19,115 nt of DNA from RBG-16-57-9 sp964462185 (GCA_964462185.1 CAYWWV010000026.1:1-19115), one strand, 5' to 3'; positions 1 through 8,112 are shown, counted from the first letter of the stretch. Numbers and translations are program-made. The notes: generated from the sequence alone by a model not told the origin.

Positions 1-2576
1 TTCTTCCAGTCGCTCCAGGCGCTGGCCACCATGGCGGCGCCCAGGCTGTCGCTGGGCTCGGCGAAGCCCCCTATCACCAGCCACTCCCACCTGCCCGTGT
101 GCCAGGGAGAGCCGTCTAGATATAGGTTGAGCCAGGGTGTGCTCCAGCTGAAGTCGTCGGGTAGACCCGCCCAGTTCTTGGGGAATATCATCTGTTGGCT
201 GCCACTGTGGCCAGGCCAGGAGGCCTCTACGTAGAGGGCCCACTCGATGGCCCTGTCCAGGAGGGTGAAGTAGGGGATTTTGATGACGAAGTAGTCTGGC
301 GCGGTTCCCATGGGGTCGTCCCTCCTCATACTGGTTTCTAGGCCGGGGGGCGGGTCGGTCTTGACGAAGCTGGAGCCGTCCCACTCGTAGTAGCCGGCGG
401 CGGAGTCGTTGCTGACCCTGATCTTGGCCAGCTTGCAACCCATGTCTATTATGAGGTCCACCCCTGAGGCCCAGTGGCCGGCTATATCCGACTCGTCAAA
501 GTCCACCACCCAGACCACGTGGGTCTTGGTGAAGCTGCGTGTGACGTCCACCCCGAACTTGGTGTCCCCTGGCTCCCTCTTGGCGAAGTCATCCTCGTCT
601 AGGTGTAGGTCGGGTGGAGCCAGTATGGTGGAGTAGAGCACCTTGTAGGTGTCGCCAGGGGTGTAGTCAAGAAGGGTTATGGTGTTGCCTGAGATGGTGT
701 AGTCGACGTCCCTCTTGAGGAGTCTGGGCCCGCTGCTGGTGTAGAGTATTACCTTCTCGCTGTCGCTGCAGTACTCGCCCCACTTATCTGGGACCCACAC
801 CCTGTGGGCTTCCTCCAGGCAGTCACGCCTGTTGCCGTATTTGTCGTATAGGTGGCTCTCAAGGACTATGGTGCTGGTGGCCATGCCCTTCTGGCACCAC
901 CTAAATGTGTCCTTGTGGGCCGCGGTCCTCAGATCCAGGGGGTTGAAGACCTCGTCCAGCAGATACTGGACCTCGGAGTCGATGCGGAACTCGCCGGCGG
1001 GCGAGCCCTCGGGCATCTCGGGGTCCACGCCGTCGTGGAGCTTGGTTAGGCCGTAGACGCTTACGCATCTGAACTGGTGGGTGCTGTTCTCGGGGTGGTC
1101 CAAGTCCAGGTCGAAGTCCCACTCCGCGAAGACGTAGGGCGTCTCAGGCTCGCTGTACATCCCGTAGGTGAGCACTTCCTCGCCGGGCTCGAACTCTGGC
1201 TCCATGCAGTCCAGGGCGGTGGAGGTCTTGTTGGTGTGGCCCTTCATCACCCTCTTGTAGACCACCTTGAACAGGTCGCCCCAGCCCCACTGGAAGGGCT
1301 TGATCCGTACGGCTCCGTAGGGGCCGAAGTCGGCGTCCCACTTCCACTGCCCCGGCACTCCAGGCTTCTCCCTGAGGAGCTTGGCAAACTCCCCGTTGGG
1401 CTCCTGGCGGAATAGCCAGGGGGCGGTCTCCCACTCCCCGTTGCCCCTGGGGTAGGCCACGGGCTTCTTGGGGAGGAGTATGATTATCTCCCCCGTCAAT
1501 TCGTCGTATACTATCCAGGGGTCCACCAGGTCGTCGGCCGAGGTTGGCAGCTGGGCCAGGTGCTCATAGGTCTCCATCGTGGAGAGCAGGCTGGGCACAT
1601 CCACGTCGTCGGAGAGCCTCCTCACGTTGTAGGTCTCCGTCACCCACTTGGATATGAGGGGGGGCCAGAAGGCGGCGAAGCCTACTAGGGGCTCCTCCTC
1701 GGGGTCCTGGGGCTGGGATATGATCTGGCAGAGGTCGTAGTAGGCTGGAACGCCATCCCTGCCGTTGTGGTAGAAGGGGTGTTTGTAGTAGACGGTGGTG
1801 AGGTTGTCGTAGAACTCTGCGTATGAGCGGGGTGCAGAGCTTAGTCCAAGGTCCCACTGGGTCCTCTGGCTGAACTCTATCTGGAAGGGGCCGTCCATCT
1901 TGTTGTTGTCCACACGCTTGATGTCCTTGATCTCCAAGACGTATTTCTTCACCTTGTTGAACACCAGTTGGATGGTGAGGCTCACCAGGGGCACGCCGTC
2001 CTGGGCCTTGTCCTTGTCGTATATGGTGGTGTTGAGGAGGTAGATGGCCATCCTGGGGCCGTCGTATATTAGCCGTATGGGCTCCGACTCGGCGTATCCG
2101 TTGGTTCTGCGGCCCCCAGGCGTGTCGCTGGGGTCGCTGGCGTCCTTGGTTTTCTGCATGTTCTGCCAGGGCCCGTCCACTCCCTCCACCGTTCTGTCTG
2201 AGAAGAGGGCGTAAGCCCAGACGTTGCGTAGGTAGCCTCCCTGGGTGTAGTGGATGTCCATGATCCACCCGCTGCACCAGTCTTTAACAGGCACCATGTT
2301 GTTGGCGAAGGCGTCCACATCCCCCAGGCGGAGTCCCACTCCCTCAGGGTAGTTGATCATCTCCCCATACTTGCTGAAGCCTATTCGGATGCTTTCCTTC
2401 TCCCAGGGGTATAGGAAGTAGGTGTCGTTGTGGAGCACCCCCTGGTCCAGCCAATACTCTCCTCCTCCGGGGACCTCGGGGGGCTTGACGCCCATGGCGG
2501 GTGGCAGTATCCATAGGTTGGTGAGTGTTAGCGCTATTAATAGTAGTAGGGTTAAAGCGCTTGTTTGTTTCTTCAT
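1..2576 (-). CDS. Large secreted surface protein, C-terminus cut off by the window edge
   Basis: The frame is open from an ATG at 2576 to the left edge, giving 858 residues with no stop. Residues 1-30 form a signal peptide: MKK, then a Leu/Ile-rich core ending near PPAMG. The rest is hydrophilic, rich in Trp, Tyr, Asp and Pro, with no further membrane segment in view. It carries at least six N-x-S/T sequons (for example HNDT, NTTI, NLTT, NKTS, NSTH, NDSA), as expected for a glycosylated archaeal envelope protein. Around residues 600-645 a stretch with the pattern VILYTSSGP...DVDYTISGNTITLL...GDTYKVLYS resembles beta-rich modules of archaeal surface proteins. No catalytic motif was recognised. 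A C-terminal membrane anchor, common in such proteins, would lie outside the window. An S-layer or other exported binding protein is the best guess; the secreted nature is solid, the exact role is not. Confidence 0.8.
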   Translation of the reverse strand, partial: MKKQTSALTLLLLIALTLTNLWILPPAMGVKPPEVPGGGEYWLDQGVLHNDTYFLYPWEKESIRIGFSKYGEMINYPEGVGLRLGDVDAFANNMVPVKDWCSGWIMDIHYTQGGYLRNVWAYALFSDRTVEGVDGPWQNMQKTKDASDPSDTPGGRRTNGYAESEPIRLIYDGPRMAIYLLNTTIYDKDKAQDGVPLVSLTIQLVFNKVKKYVLEIKDIKRVDNNKMDGPFQIEFSQRTQWDLGLSSAPRSYAEFYDNLTTVYYKHPFYHNGRDGVPAYYDLCQIISQPQDPEEEPLVGFAAFWPPLISKWVTETYNVRRLSDDVDVPSLLSTMETYEHLAQLPTSADDLVDPWIVYDELTGEIIILLPKKPVAYPRGNGEWETAPWLFRQEPNGEFAKLLREKPGVPGQWKWDADFGPYGAVRIKPFQWGWGDLFKVVYKRVMKGHTNKTSTALDCMEPEFEPGEEVLTYGMYSEPETPYVFAEWDFDLDLDHPENSTHQFRCVSVYGLTKLHDGVDPEMPEGSPAGEFRIDSEVQYLLDEVFNPLDLRTAAHKDTFRWCQKGMATSTIVLESHLYDKYGNRRDCLEEAHRVWVPDKWGEYCSDSEKVILYTSSGPRLLKRDVDYTISGNTITLLDYTPGDTYKVLYSTILAPPDLHLDEDDFAKREPGDTKFGVDVTRSFTKTHVVWVVDFDESDIAGHWASGVDLIIDMGCKLAKIRVSNDSAAGYYEWDGSSFVKTDPPPGLETSMRRDDPMGTAPDYFVIKIPYFTLLDRAIEWALYVEASWPGHSGSQQMIFPKNWAGLPDDFSWSTPWLNLYLDGSPWHTGRWEWLVIGGFAEPSDSLGAAMVASAWSDWK

Positions 2577-2610
2577 TTACGTTTCCCAGTTATCTGGTTC
2601 CCCGAAAGGG

Positions 2611-2635
2611 GTTAAACACTAAGTCACCGGGTGAC
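2611..2635 (-). promoter_or_regulatory. Promoter with adjoining palindrome for the surface-protein gene
   Basis: On the minus strand a TATA-like GTTTAAC lies at 2617-2611, which predicts a start of transcription near 2588 and a leader of about 12 nt before the ATG at 2576. Directly upstream, at 2623-2635, is a perfect inverted repeat, GTCACC-G-GGTGAC. Its position over the TFB contact zone suits a repressor operator. The gene for a BlaI-like repressor lies immediately upstream. Binding by that protein is inference only. Confidence 0.45.
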
Positions 2636-2665
2636 ACCCTTTCAAATAGACACTTGGAAGGAGTT

Positions 2666-3013
2666 TCAGCCCTCCAAAAGGTTCTCCCTCAAACATCGGC
2701 AAATGTCCCGGACGGCGGCCTCCCTAAACTCCTCCTCCCTCATTTCCGAGTAGAAGAGGTATCGGAGCCCTCCCCGCCCCTTCCTGGCTTCGGATTTGAG
2801 TGCGTGGGCCCTGCACATCTTTGTGAGGAAGTTGTATATGGTGGCCCTGGAAATGGTGGAGTGTTGGGAGGTGACATGCCTCCAAACCTCCTTGGTGGTG
2901 TACCTCTTGGTGGGGTTCTCCCATAGAAGCCTCATAACTGTGACCTGCCAGTCTTTGAAGAGGGTTTCAAGCCCTTCCTTCTCGGGGTGGAACTCCAGAA
3001 CTGGGGTCATCAT
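2666..3013 (-). CDS. BlaI/MecI-type winged-helix transcriptional regulator
   Basis: A 115-residue protein with the Penicillinase_R (BlaI/MecI/CopY) layout. The first helix reads DWQVTVMRLLWENP (residues 21-34). The second-helix segment TTKEVWRHV (39-47) is followed by a recognition helix around residues 53-67 (TISRATIYNFLTKM) and a wing with GRGGLRYLFY (79-88). The C-terminal helix (95-112) corresponds to the dimerisation part of the family. Length is near the usual 120-130. The ATG at 3013 is chosen because a TATA-like box sits about 23 bp upstream, giving a leaderless transcript. It is followed on the same strand, after 89 bp, by the surface-protein gene, a plausible target. No BlaR-type sensor protease is in the window. 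Cys67, Cys105 and Cys107 could allow metal or redox sensing, but this is speculation. Confidence 0.85.
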   Translation of the reverse strand: MMTPVLEFHPEKEGLETLFKDWQVTVMRLLWENPTKRYTTKEVWRHVTSQHSTISRATIYNFLTKMCRAHALKSEARKGRGGLRYLFYSEMREEEFREAAVRDICRCLRENLLEG

Positions 3014-3032
3014 GTTTCCTACTCCCCAGTGG

Positions 3033-3039
3033 TTTTATC
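3033..3039 (-). promoter_or_regulatory. TATA-like box for the BlaI-type regulator
   Basis: The minus strand reads GGATAAAACC here, centred about 23 bp upstream of the ATG at 3013. This is the spacing expected of a leaderless archaeal promoter and it supports that start. Confidence 0.55.
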
Positions 3040-3104
3040 CTGTGCTGTAGTTGAGCGTTTTCTACCTGGATACAGGTGTTTTTTAAGTTGGGCCCAGGCC
3101 CAGC

Positions 3105-3299
3105 CTAACCACATCCGCCTCGGCCGCGATATACCAGAAGCCTGCCCAGCCAGATAATTTTGTCTGGGTTCTCAGGGTCCTCCCCCCAGTCCTCAAAGGC
3201 CTTAGCATAAAGCGACTCTGGTTTCTCACGGGTCTCCATAAGGGTGGTGGGGTACGGGGGCTTTCCCAGGAGGCTGAAGGCCCCTGGGCCCTCACCGAC
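3105..3299 (-). pseudogene. Decayed N-terminal fragment of a TPR-like protein
   Basis: One minus-strand frame reads convincing protein: VGEGPGAFSLLGKPPYPTTL (3299-3240), then METREKPESLYAKAFEDWG, EDPENPDKIIWLGR and LLVYRGRG, ending at a TAG at 3107-3105. The succession SLLGKPxYPP... then DPxNPDAIIWLGRRLAYxGRY is what I remember from the start of a family of secreted tetratricopeptide-repeat proteins. The match breaks off just after the first helix pair, and the expected signal peptide and the remaining repeats are missing. The open frame upstream has no ATG before residue M (3239) and hits a TAA near 3333, inside the promoter of the next gene. It is most simply a gene remnant. A 44-residue product from ATG 3239 cannot be excluded. 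Confidence 0.45.
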
Positions 3300-3326
3300 C
3301 CTCCCAGCGGTTAAAAGTTGCCCAAG

Positions 3327-3335
3327 TTATTATAT
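3327..3335 (+). promoter_or_regulatory. TATA-like box for the SppA-type gene
   Basis: TTATTATAT is centred about 28 bp upstream of the GTG at 3359, in an AT-rich island of an otherwise GC-rich region. Transcription would begin at or just before the GTG, supporting that start and a nearly leaderless message. Confidence 0.55.
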
Positions 3336-3358
3336 CCGCGAAACACGCAGGCATAGGG

Positions 3359-4963
3359 GTGAGGATATTGTCCAACAGGTTTAAGCGGTCTGATATGCTT
3401 CTAGGCGTCTTCCTGGCTGCCATGCTGGTGGGCCTGGTGGGGATTTACTTGTGGGAGCCCGGGGTGGAGGCCCCCACACAACCCCTCCAGGAGCCGGAGA
3501 AGCCCTCCACCATCGGGGTCATAGAGGTATACGGGGTGATGGACGAGGAGGCGGATGCCTACCTGCTTAGGCGGGCCATCATGGAGGCCTTGCGGGATGA
3601 CTCTGTGAAGGCCGTGGTCTTGGATGTGAACAGCCCTGGGGGGGTGGCCTTCCTCGTAGAGGAGGTCTACTGGGGCTTGAAGGCGTTGGGGGAGGAGAAG
3701 CCGGTGGTGGCCCACCTCTCCATGGCTCTCTCGGGGGGGTACTACGTGGCGGTGGCCTCCCAGGAGATATACGCGCTTCCCTCGGCCATGGTGGGCAACA
3801 TCGGGGTGTTGGGGAGGGGGCCGCCTTGGCTGGTGCCCAGCGAGTCCACGCTGGAGACGGGGCCCAGGAAGGTGACGGGGTTCAGCCCCAGCCTATACCC
3901 CTTCAACCTCACCACCGTCTTGGAGAGCTTCCTGGAAGCCGTGGAGGGCTCCCGGGGGGGCCACCTCACCATCTCCTCCGAGAGGCTGGCCTCGGGGTCT
4001 ATTTGGATGGGGGTGGACGCCGAGGAGATCGGGCTGGTGGACGGCTTGGGAGGCCTCCAGTCGGCCCTGGACCGGGCGGCCGAGCTGGCGGGCGTGGAGG
4101 ACTACGAGGTGGAGTCCTTGGTGAGCAGGGTCTCCAACGAGAGCAAGCCCTTGGTGCTGGGCTTCCCCACCCTGGACCAGCTAGACGAGAGAAACCCGCC
4201 CCCCGCCCTCTACTACCTCTACCTTCCCGGGGCAGCCTTCCAGGCTGAGGAAGACCAGCCAGGTGGGGGGGAACCCAACATAACCGACACCAAGGGCGAC
4301 ATCCTTGTGGACCTAAGCCACGGGAACAGGGTGAGTCCATGGGTCCTAGACGCCCTAGTCCGCCAAATTACCGAGAAAGGCCTATACACGGGGTACGCCA
4401 GGACCCGCCAAGGGTTTATGGAGAACTTGAACCAGAGCCGAGCCCTGGTGGTGGCCTGCCCCACCCAACCCTACTCGGGAGAGGAGGTGGAGGCCGTGGA
4501 GAGGTGGGTGGAGGCGGGGGGAGTCTTGTTGTTGCTGGGGGATGCCAGCGCGGAGTTCCTGGAGCCGGGCAGCCTCCTGGCGCCCTTAAACAGCCTGGCA
4601 AACCTCTGGGGGATCCACTTTGGGAACGGCTACCTCTACAACCAGGAGCACTACCACGGGTTCTACCGAAACATATTCGCCGAGCCCCACGGGGGTGGAA
4701 CCCTGACCGAGGGGGTGGGGGAGGTGGTGTTCTACACGGCCTGCCCCGTCTACTCCAGCGGCCTAGGCGCCCTCACGGCCACCCCTGGGACCTTCGACTC
4801 GGTGACCGAGGAGGAGGGGCCTTTTGATGTGGTGGCGGTCTACGGGGGCGGGGAGCCCAGGGTGGTGGCCGTGGGGGATGTCTCCTGGTTGATGGAGCCC
4901 TTTGTGGGGGAGGCCGACAACCGGAGGCTGTTGGAGAACCTGGTGGAGCTGCTGGGGGGCTAG
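3359..4963 (+). CDS. SppA-type S49 membrane peptidase fused to a DUF4350-like domain
   Basis: A 534-residue protein starting at GTG. Residues 15-31 form a single N-terminal membrane segment, so the rest should be outside the cytoplasm. Residues 52-245 are a S49 signal-peptide-peptidase (SppA/ClpP fold) domain, with VVLDVNSPGG (86-95), the nucleophile loop ALSGGYYVA (Ser125) and TGPRKVTGFSP, whose Lys171 fits the general-base Lys of the Ser-Lys dyad. WMGVDAEEIGLVDGLGG (216-232) matches the closing family motif. After a linker, residues 313-534 resemble DUF4350/GATase-like domains: DILVDLSHGN, then VVACPTQPYSGEEVEAVERW and GGVLLLLGD. Family members cleave leftover signal peptides and membrane peptides; the role of the second domain is unknown. 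The stop overlaps that of the convergent peptidase gene. Confidence 0.85.
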   Translation: MRILSNRFKRSDMLLGVFLAAMLVGLVGIYLWEPGVEAPTQPLQEPEKPSTIGVIEVYGVMDEEADAYLLRRAIMEALRDDSVKAVVLDVNSPGGVAFLVEEVYWGLKALGEEKPVVAHLSMALSGGYYVAVASQEIYALPSAMVGNIGVLGRGPPWLVPSESTLETGPRKVTGFSPSLYPFNLTTVLESFLEAVEGSRGGHLTISSERLASGSIWMGVDAEEIGLVDGLGGLQSALDRAAELAGVEDYEVESLVSRVSNESKPLVLGFPTLDQLDERNPPPALYYLYLPGAAFQAEEDQPGGGEPNITDTKGDILVDLSHGNRVSPWVLDALVRQITEKGLYTGYARTRQGFMENLNQSRALVVACPTQPYSGEEVEAVERWVEAGGVLLLLGDASAEFLEPGSLLAPLNSLANLWGIHFGNGYLYNQEHYHGFYRNIFAEPHGGGTLTEGVGEVVFYTACPVYSSGLGALTATPGTFDSVTEEEGPFDVVAVYGGGEPRVVAVGDVSWLMEPFVGEADNRRLLENLVELLGG

Positions 4964-6147
4964 CCCGCCAGCCTGTGGGCCACCGCCATCCAGACCCGGG
5001 CCGCCTTCAAAACGCTGTCCACGTAGACGAACTCGTTGGCCCCGTGGGCGCCGAACCCCATGGGGCCGAAGCCTATGGTCTGTATCCCTATCTCGCGGTA
5101 GAGCCTGCCGTCGGTGCTCCCCGCCCAGGTCACGTATAGCTGGGGCTCCTCCCCCAGGGCCTCACGCACGGCCCCCATGAAGGCCTGGCCCAGCTCCGAG
5201 TCGGGCGGGGTGTAGTTGGCGGGGGTGTAGACCACGTTCCCCTGCTCGTCTCTCTCAGTCACTATCTCATACCTCCAGTCTGGGTCCCCCTCCCCCGCCC
5301 GGTCCAAGTCCTCCCGCACCTCCTTGAGGACGGTCTCGGCCGTCTCGTCTATGATGAGGCGGCGGTCCACGGTTATGGTGCAGAGGGCTGGGACCTGGTT
5401 GGGGACGGCTCCGCCTTGGATCATGTTTACGCTTTGCATGGGGTGGCCTATCCAGGGGTGGAACTTCTCCAAGTGGTGTTCCAGGGCGAGAACCCCCTTG
5501 CTGGCCTTGGCTATGGCGTTTATGCCTGTGACCCTGCAGGAGGCGGTGTGGGAGGCTCGGCCGTGGAAACGGACTTGGAACCAGATGAGGCCTCGCTCGG
5601 CCACCCTGACTTGGAGGTTGCTCTGCTCGCCTATGACCACGTAGTCGGGGCGCCTGAGTTCCCCTTGGGAGATCTTGTCTACGAGGACCTTGGTGCCCTG
5701 GGTGCCCCCCTTCTCCTCGTCGGGCACCAGGTGGACTCCCACAGCCAGGTCCAGCTCCGAGTCTTTGAGGGTCTCCAGTAGGTGGATCATGGCGGCGCAG
5801 CTGGTCTTCATGTCGCTGGCCCCCCTCCCGTAGAGCTTTCCCCCCTCCAGGTGGGGGGTCCAGGGGTCTCTGTCCCAGGCGTCGGGGTTGGATATGGGCA
5901 CCACGTCCAGGTGGCCGTTGAAGACTAGGAGCTTCTCGGCCTCGGGGTTCCAGGTGGCGGAGACTATGGGCCTCTCAGGGGGGCCGTGGGTCTCCACCTG
6001 GGCCCCCGCTTTCTCCAGCATTTCGGCGGCCCTCTCCATCACCTCCTTCTCCTCCCCCGTGATGCTGGGGATTTGGATGAGGTTGCTGGCTAGTTCTACG
6101 ATTCTTTCCTGGCTCAGCTTGGCCAGGGCTTCTCCAAGTGGCTGCAT
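4960..6147 (-). CDS. M20-family metallopeptidase/deacylase (ArgE/DapE/ACY1-like)
   Basis: A 395-residue protein of usual family length, with all the expected di-zinc site residues: His79 and Asp81 in FNGHLDVVP, Asp112 in GRGASDMK, the Glu144-Glu145 pair in VPDEEKGG (catalytic base and ligand), Glu174 in VIGEQSN and His368 in FGAHGANEFV. Residues 183-300 form the dimerisation (lid) domain, with GRASH (His200) and the GGAVPNQVP segment. Such enzymes hydrolyse acyl-amino acids, succinyl-diaminopimelate or small peptides; substrate cannot be read from sequence. There is no signal peptide, so it is cytoplasmic. The ATG at 6147 is favoured by a TATA-like box 25 bp upstream. Its TAG stop shares the palindrome CTAG (4960-4963) with the opposing SppA-like gene, so the two are convergent with a 4-bp overlap. 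Confidence 0.9.
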   Translation of the reverse strand: MQPLGEALAKLSQERIVELASNLIQIPSITGEEKEVMERAAEMLEKAGAQVETHGPPERPIVSATWNPEAEKLLVFNGHLDVVPISNPDAWDRDPWTPHLEGGKLYGRGASDMKTSCAAMIHLLETLKDSELDLAVGVHLVPDEEKGGTQGTKVLVDKISQGELRRPDYVVIGEQSNLQVRVAERGLIWFQVRFHGRASHTASCRVTGINAIAKASKGVLALEHHLEKFHPWIGHPMQSVNMIQGGAVPNQVPALCTITVDRRLIIDETAETVLKEVREDLDRAGEGDPDWRYEIVTERDEQGNVVYTPANYTPPDSELGQAFMGAVREALGEEPQLYVTWAGSTDGRLYREIGIQTIGFGPMGFGAHGANEFVYVDSVLKAARVWMAVAHRLAG

Positions 6148-6168
6148 GGATGTTTTTCGGGTTTGGGG

Positions 6169-6175
6169 CTTAAAA
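6169..6175 (-). promoter_or_regulatory. TATA-like box for the M20 peptidase gene
   Basis: The minus strand reads TTTTAAG, centred 25 bp upstream of ATG 6147, predicting a leaderless transcript. It lies in the 36-bp gap after the helicase gene, so the peptidase probably has its own promoter rather than relying on read-through. Confidence 0.6.
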
Positions 6176-6183
6176 CACCTACA

Positions 6184-8112
6184 CTAGACAACCTGGGGGC
6201 CCTGGCCCTTGGCCCACTCGCTGATGAGGTCCAGGTGTTGGTGGTACCGCCTGTCCAGGAGCCAGTAGTGGCACCAGTCGTCCCTACCCCTTATGCCCCT
6301 GCCCAGGCTCTGGTTGGCCGCCCTGAAGGCGTCCATGGTGTACCACTGGTTTCCCAGCCCCCTTCTCACCCTGTTGAAGTAGGCTATCTGGGCCTTCACC
6401 AGGGGGTCCCCATAGTTGGCGTAGGGAACCCCCACCAAGACCACTCCCCGGGCCTGGTCGCCGGGGAAGTTGCTGCCCTCGCTGTTCCTCCCCCGGAAGA
6501 CGCTGAATAGGACGGCCCCCCCGGGGGTGACGGCCGCCCTCTTGTATTGCTCCACCACCCGCTGGTTGTGCTGGGCGTCCCTGCCCTCCAGGAACACCCG
6601 TTTCCCAGCCAGGTGGGGGGCACCCCTCCTCAGCTCCACCACGCCAGCCTTGGTCCACTCGGCGAGGCAGTTCTTCATGAAGCCTTTCTGGGTGAAGAAG
6701 ACCAGGACGCCGTGGTCCACCTGTTGGGCGGCCTCCTCCACCGATTTGCCCAGCCTCCTGATCATGGCCTTGGTGCGCTCCCGGTAGGCCGTGGTGACCC
6801 TGGTGTCTATGGTCATCTTAATCCTGTCGGACCTCTGGATGGGGGGGTAGGACTTGACCACAGCCCCCTCTAAACCCACCACCCTGGTGAAGGTCTCCAG
6901 GGGACTCAGGGTCCCGCTCATCACCAGGACTCCGTGGGCCTCCTCCACCAGGGGGGCCACCGCCAGGGAGGGATCCAGGCACCGGTACTCCAGGAGGGGC
7001 GCCCCCGAGGGCGTCGTATGGAAAAGCCCCACATAGCTCTCCCTGGGGCTCTCCTCCACCAGCTCCAGGAAGATGAGGACGCCGTTGAGGTAGCAGATGG
7101 GGGCCTGACCCTTGGATTGCTTCGCCTCCCTCACCCTCTCCACCAGGGGGGCGTATTCGTCGAGAACCCTGGGAATGGAGGCCCCCAAGGCCTCCTCCAG
7201 CTCTTGGGCCAGCTCCCCGGGGGCTATGAGCCTGGGGGAGCCCCTGCAGGCCTCCTCCAAGTAGCCCCTCAGCCCCTCCAGGGGTTGGGTGGGCCTCTGG
7301 AGCTGCTGCACCTCCTGCGTGGCGGCGGCAAGCGTCCTCTCGGTGAGGGAGTCGCTGAGCACCTCCTGGCCCACCTGGTCCACGTTGTGGCCCTCGTCCA
7401 GCACCAGGAACTTTCCCTCCAGGTCCAGCCCCGTGAGCCTCCTTATGCTGGGGTTGAAGACGTAGGGGTAGGGCGCCACAACCACCTCCACCTTGCTGGC
7501 CAGCTTTCGGGAGAGGTAGTAGGGGCACACACCCCTTCTTCGGGCCTGGGAGACCAGCTCCCTCACACCCAAGACGGGGGGGAGACCCCTGGGAACGCGG
7601 TCCAAATCACTCTCATAGGGGCACTCCCCCCTACTCCTCAGCCTCCGGCAAACCTCCTGGGCGTCCCTCAAGGGGAGGAGCCTGCACTCATCGTTGACGC
7701 AGAGGAGCCTCCTGCTAGCCAGGTTGACGGCCCGGTGGCCGGCGCTCCGGGCCCGGTTGATGGCCTCCACCTCCCTCAACACCTGGGCCACCTGCTCGTG
7801 GGTCCTGGTGGCGTAGACTATGGGGCGCCCCGTGGGTAGGAGGCAGCTGAGGGCGGCCACCGTCTTCCCAAACCCGTTACAGGCCTCGGCCACCAGCGTC
7901 CCCCCCGACACCACCGTAGACTCCACATCCCCCATGAACTCCACCTGCTGGGGGTAGGGCTCATAGGGGAAAACCCTCCTCCAGCCCTCCCCCCCGCCCC
8001 CCTCCGCCGGCCTGAGGTAGGTGCCGCACTTGGGGCAGAACCTGTCCCTCGCCCTCTCCTGGGGGGTGACCTGGAAGCCACACCTGGGGCACTGGTAGAG
8101 CCGGGCCATCAT
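6184..8112 (-). CDS. XPD/Rad3-like Fe-S superfamily 2 DNA helicase with N-terminal zinc ribbon
   Basis: A 642-residue helicase. Motif I is EACNGFGKT (76-84), motif II DEGH (239-242), then SGTLSP (399-404), EGSNFPGD (545-552) and motif VI QSLGRGIRGR (601-610). Between motifs I and II lie Cys138, Cys143, Cys155, Cys164 and Cys196 (SRRLLC, GECPY, GVCPYYLSRK); four of these fit the 4Fe-4S domain that defines XPD, FancJ and DinG-type 5'-3' helicases. In front, residues 8-29 hold CPRCG...CPKCG, a zinc ribbon not found in classical XPD. Motif I has Cys-Asn where Pro-Thr is usual, and DEGH replaces DEAH. It probably acts on DNA in repair or nucleic-acid remodelling. Start ATG 8112 (or 8109) follows a TATA-like box at the right distance. 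Whether it is the main XPD orthologue or a paralogue is open. Confidence 0.88.
   Translation of the reverse strand: MMARLYQCPRCGFQVTPQERARDRFCPKCGTYLRPAEGGGGEGWRRVFPYEPYPQQVEFMGDVESTVVSGGTLVAEACNGFGKTVAALSCLLPTGRPIVYATRTHEQVAQVLREVEAINRARSAGHRAVNLASRRLLCVNDECRLLPLRDAQEVCRRLRSRGECPYESDLDRVPRGLPPVLGVRELVSQARRRGVCPYYLSRKLASKVEVVVAPYPYVFNPSIRRLTGLDLEGKFLVLDEGHNVDQVGQEVLSDSLTERTLAAATQEVQQLQRPTQPLEGLRGYLEEACRGSPRLIAPGELAQELEEALGASIPRVLDEYAPLVERVREAKQSKGQAPICYLNGVLIFLELVEESPRESYVGLFHTTPSGAPLLEYRCLDPSLAVAPLVEEAHGVLVMSGTLSPLETFTRVVGLEGAVVKSYPPIQRSDRIKMTIDTRVTTAYRERTKAMIRRLGKSVEEAAQQVDHGVLVFFTQKGFMKNCLAEWTKAGVVELRRGAPHLAGKRVFLEGRDAQHNQRVVEQYKRAAVTPGGAVLFSVFRGRNSEGSNFPGDQARGVVLVGVPYANYGDPLVKAQIAYFNRVRRGLGNQWYTMDAFRAANQSLGRGIRGRDDWCHYWLLDRRYHQHLDLISEWAKGQGPQVV

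Noticed and set aside
1564..2320. Minus-strand frames of 237 and 83 residues inside the surface-protein gene
   Set aside because: They lie in other frames of the long open secreted-protein gene, which has the signal peptide and protein-like composition.
2600..2611. CCCC-GAAA-GGGG hairpin upstream of the surface-protein gene
   Set aside because: Only a 4-bp stem, lying between the TATA box and the start; too short to call a terminator or RNA element.
3083..3295. 70-residue minus-strand open frame
   Set aside because: It is the wrong frame over the TPR-like remnant; its composition (Arg/Pro/Ser-rich) is typical of GC-rich shadow frames.
6934..7839. 301-residue plus-strand open frame
   Set aside because: Antisense to the helicase, which has all its motifs; the frame is Gly/Leu/His-rich with no domain-like pattern.
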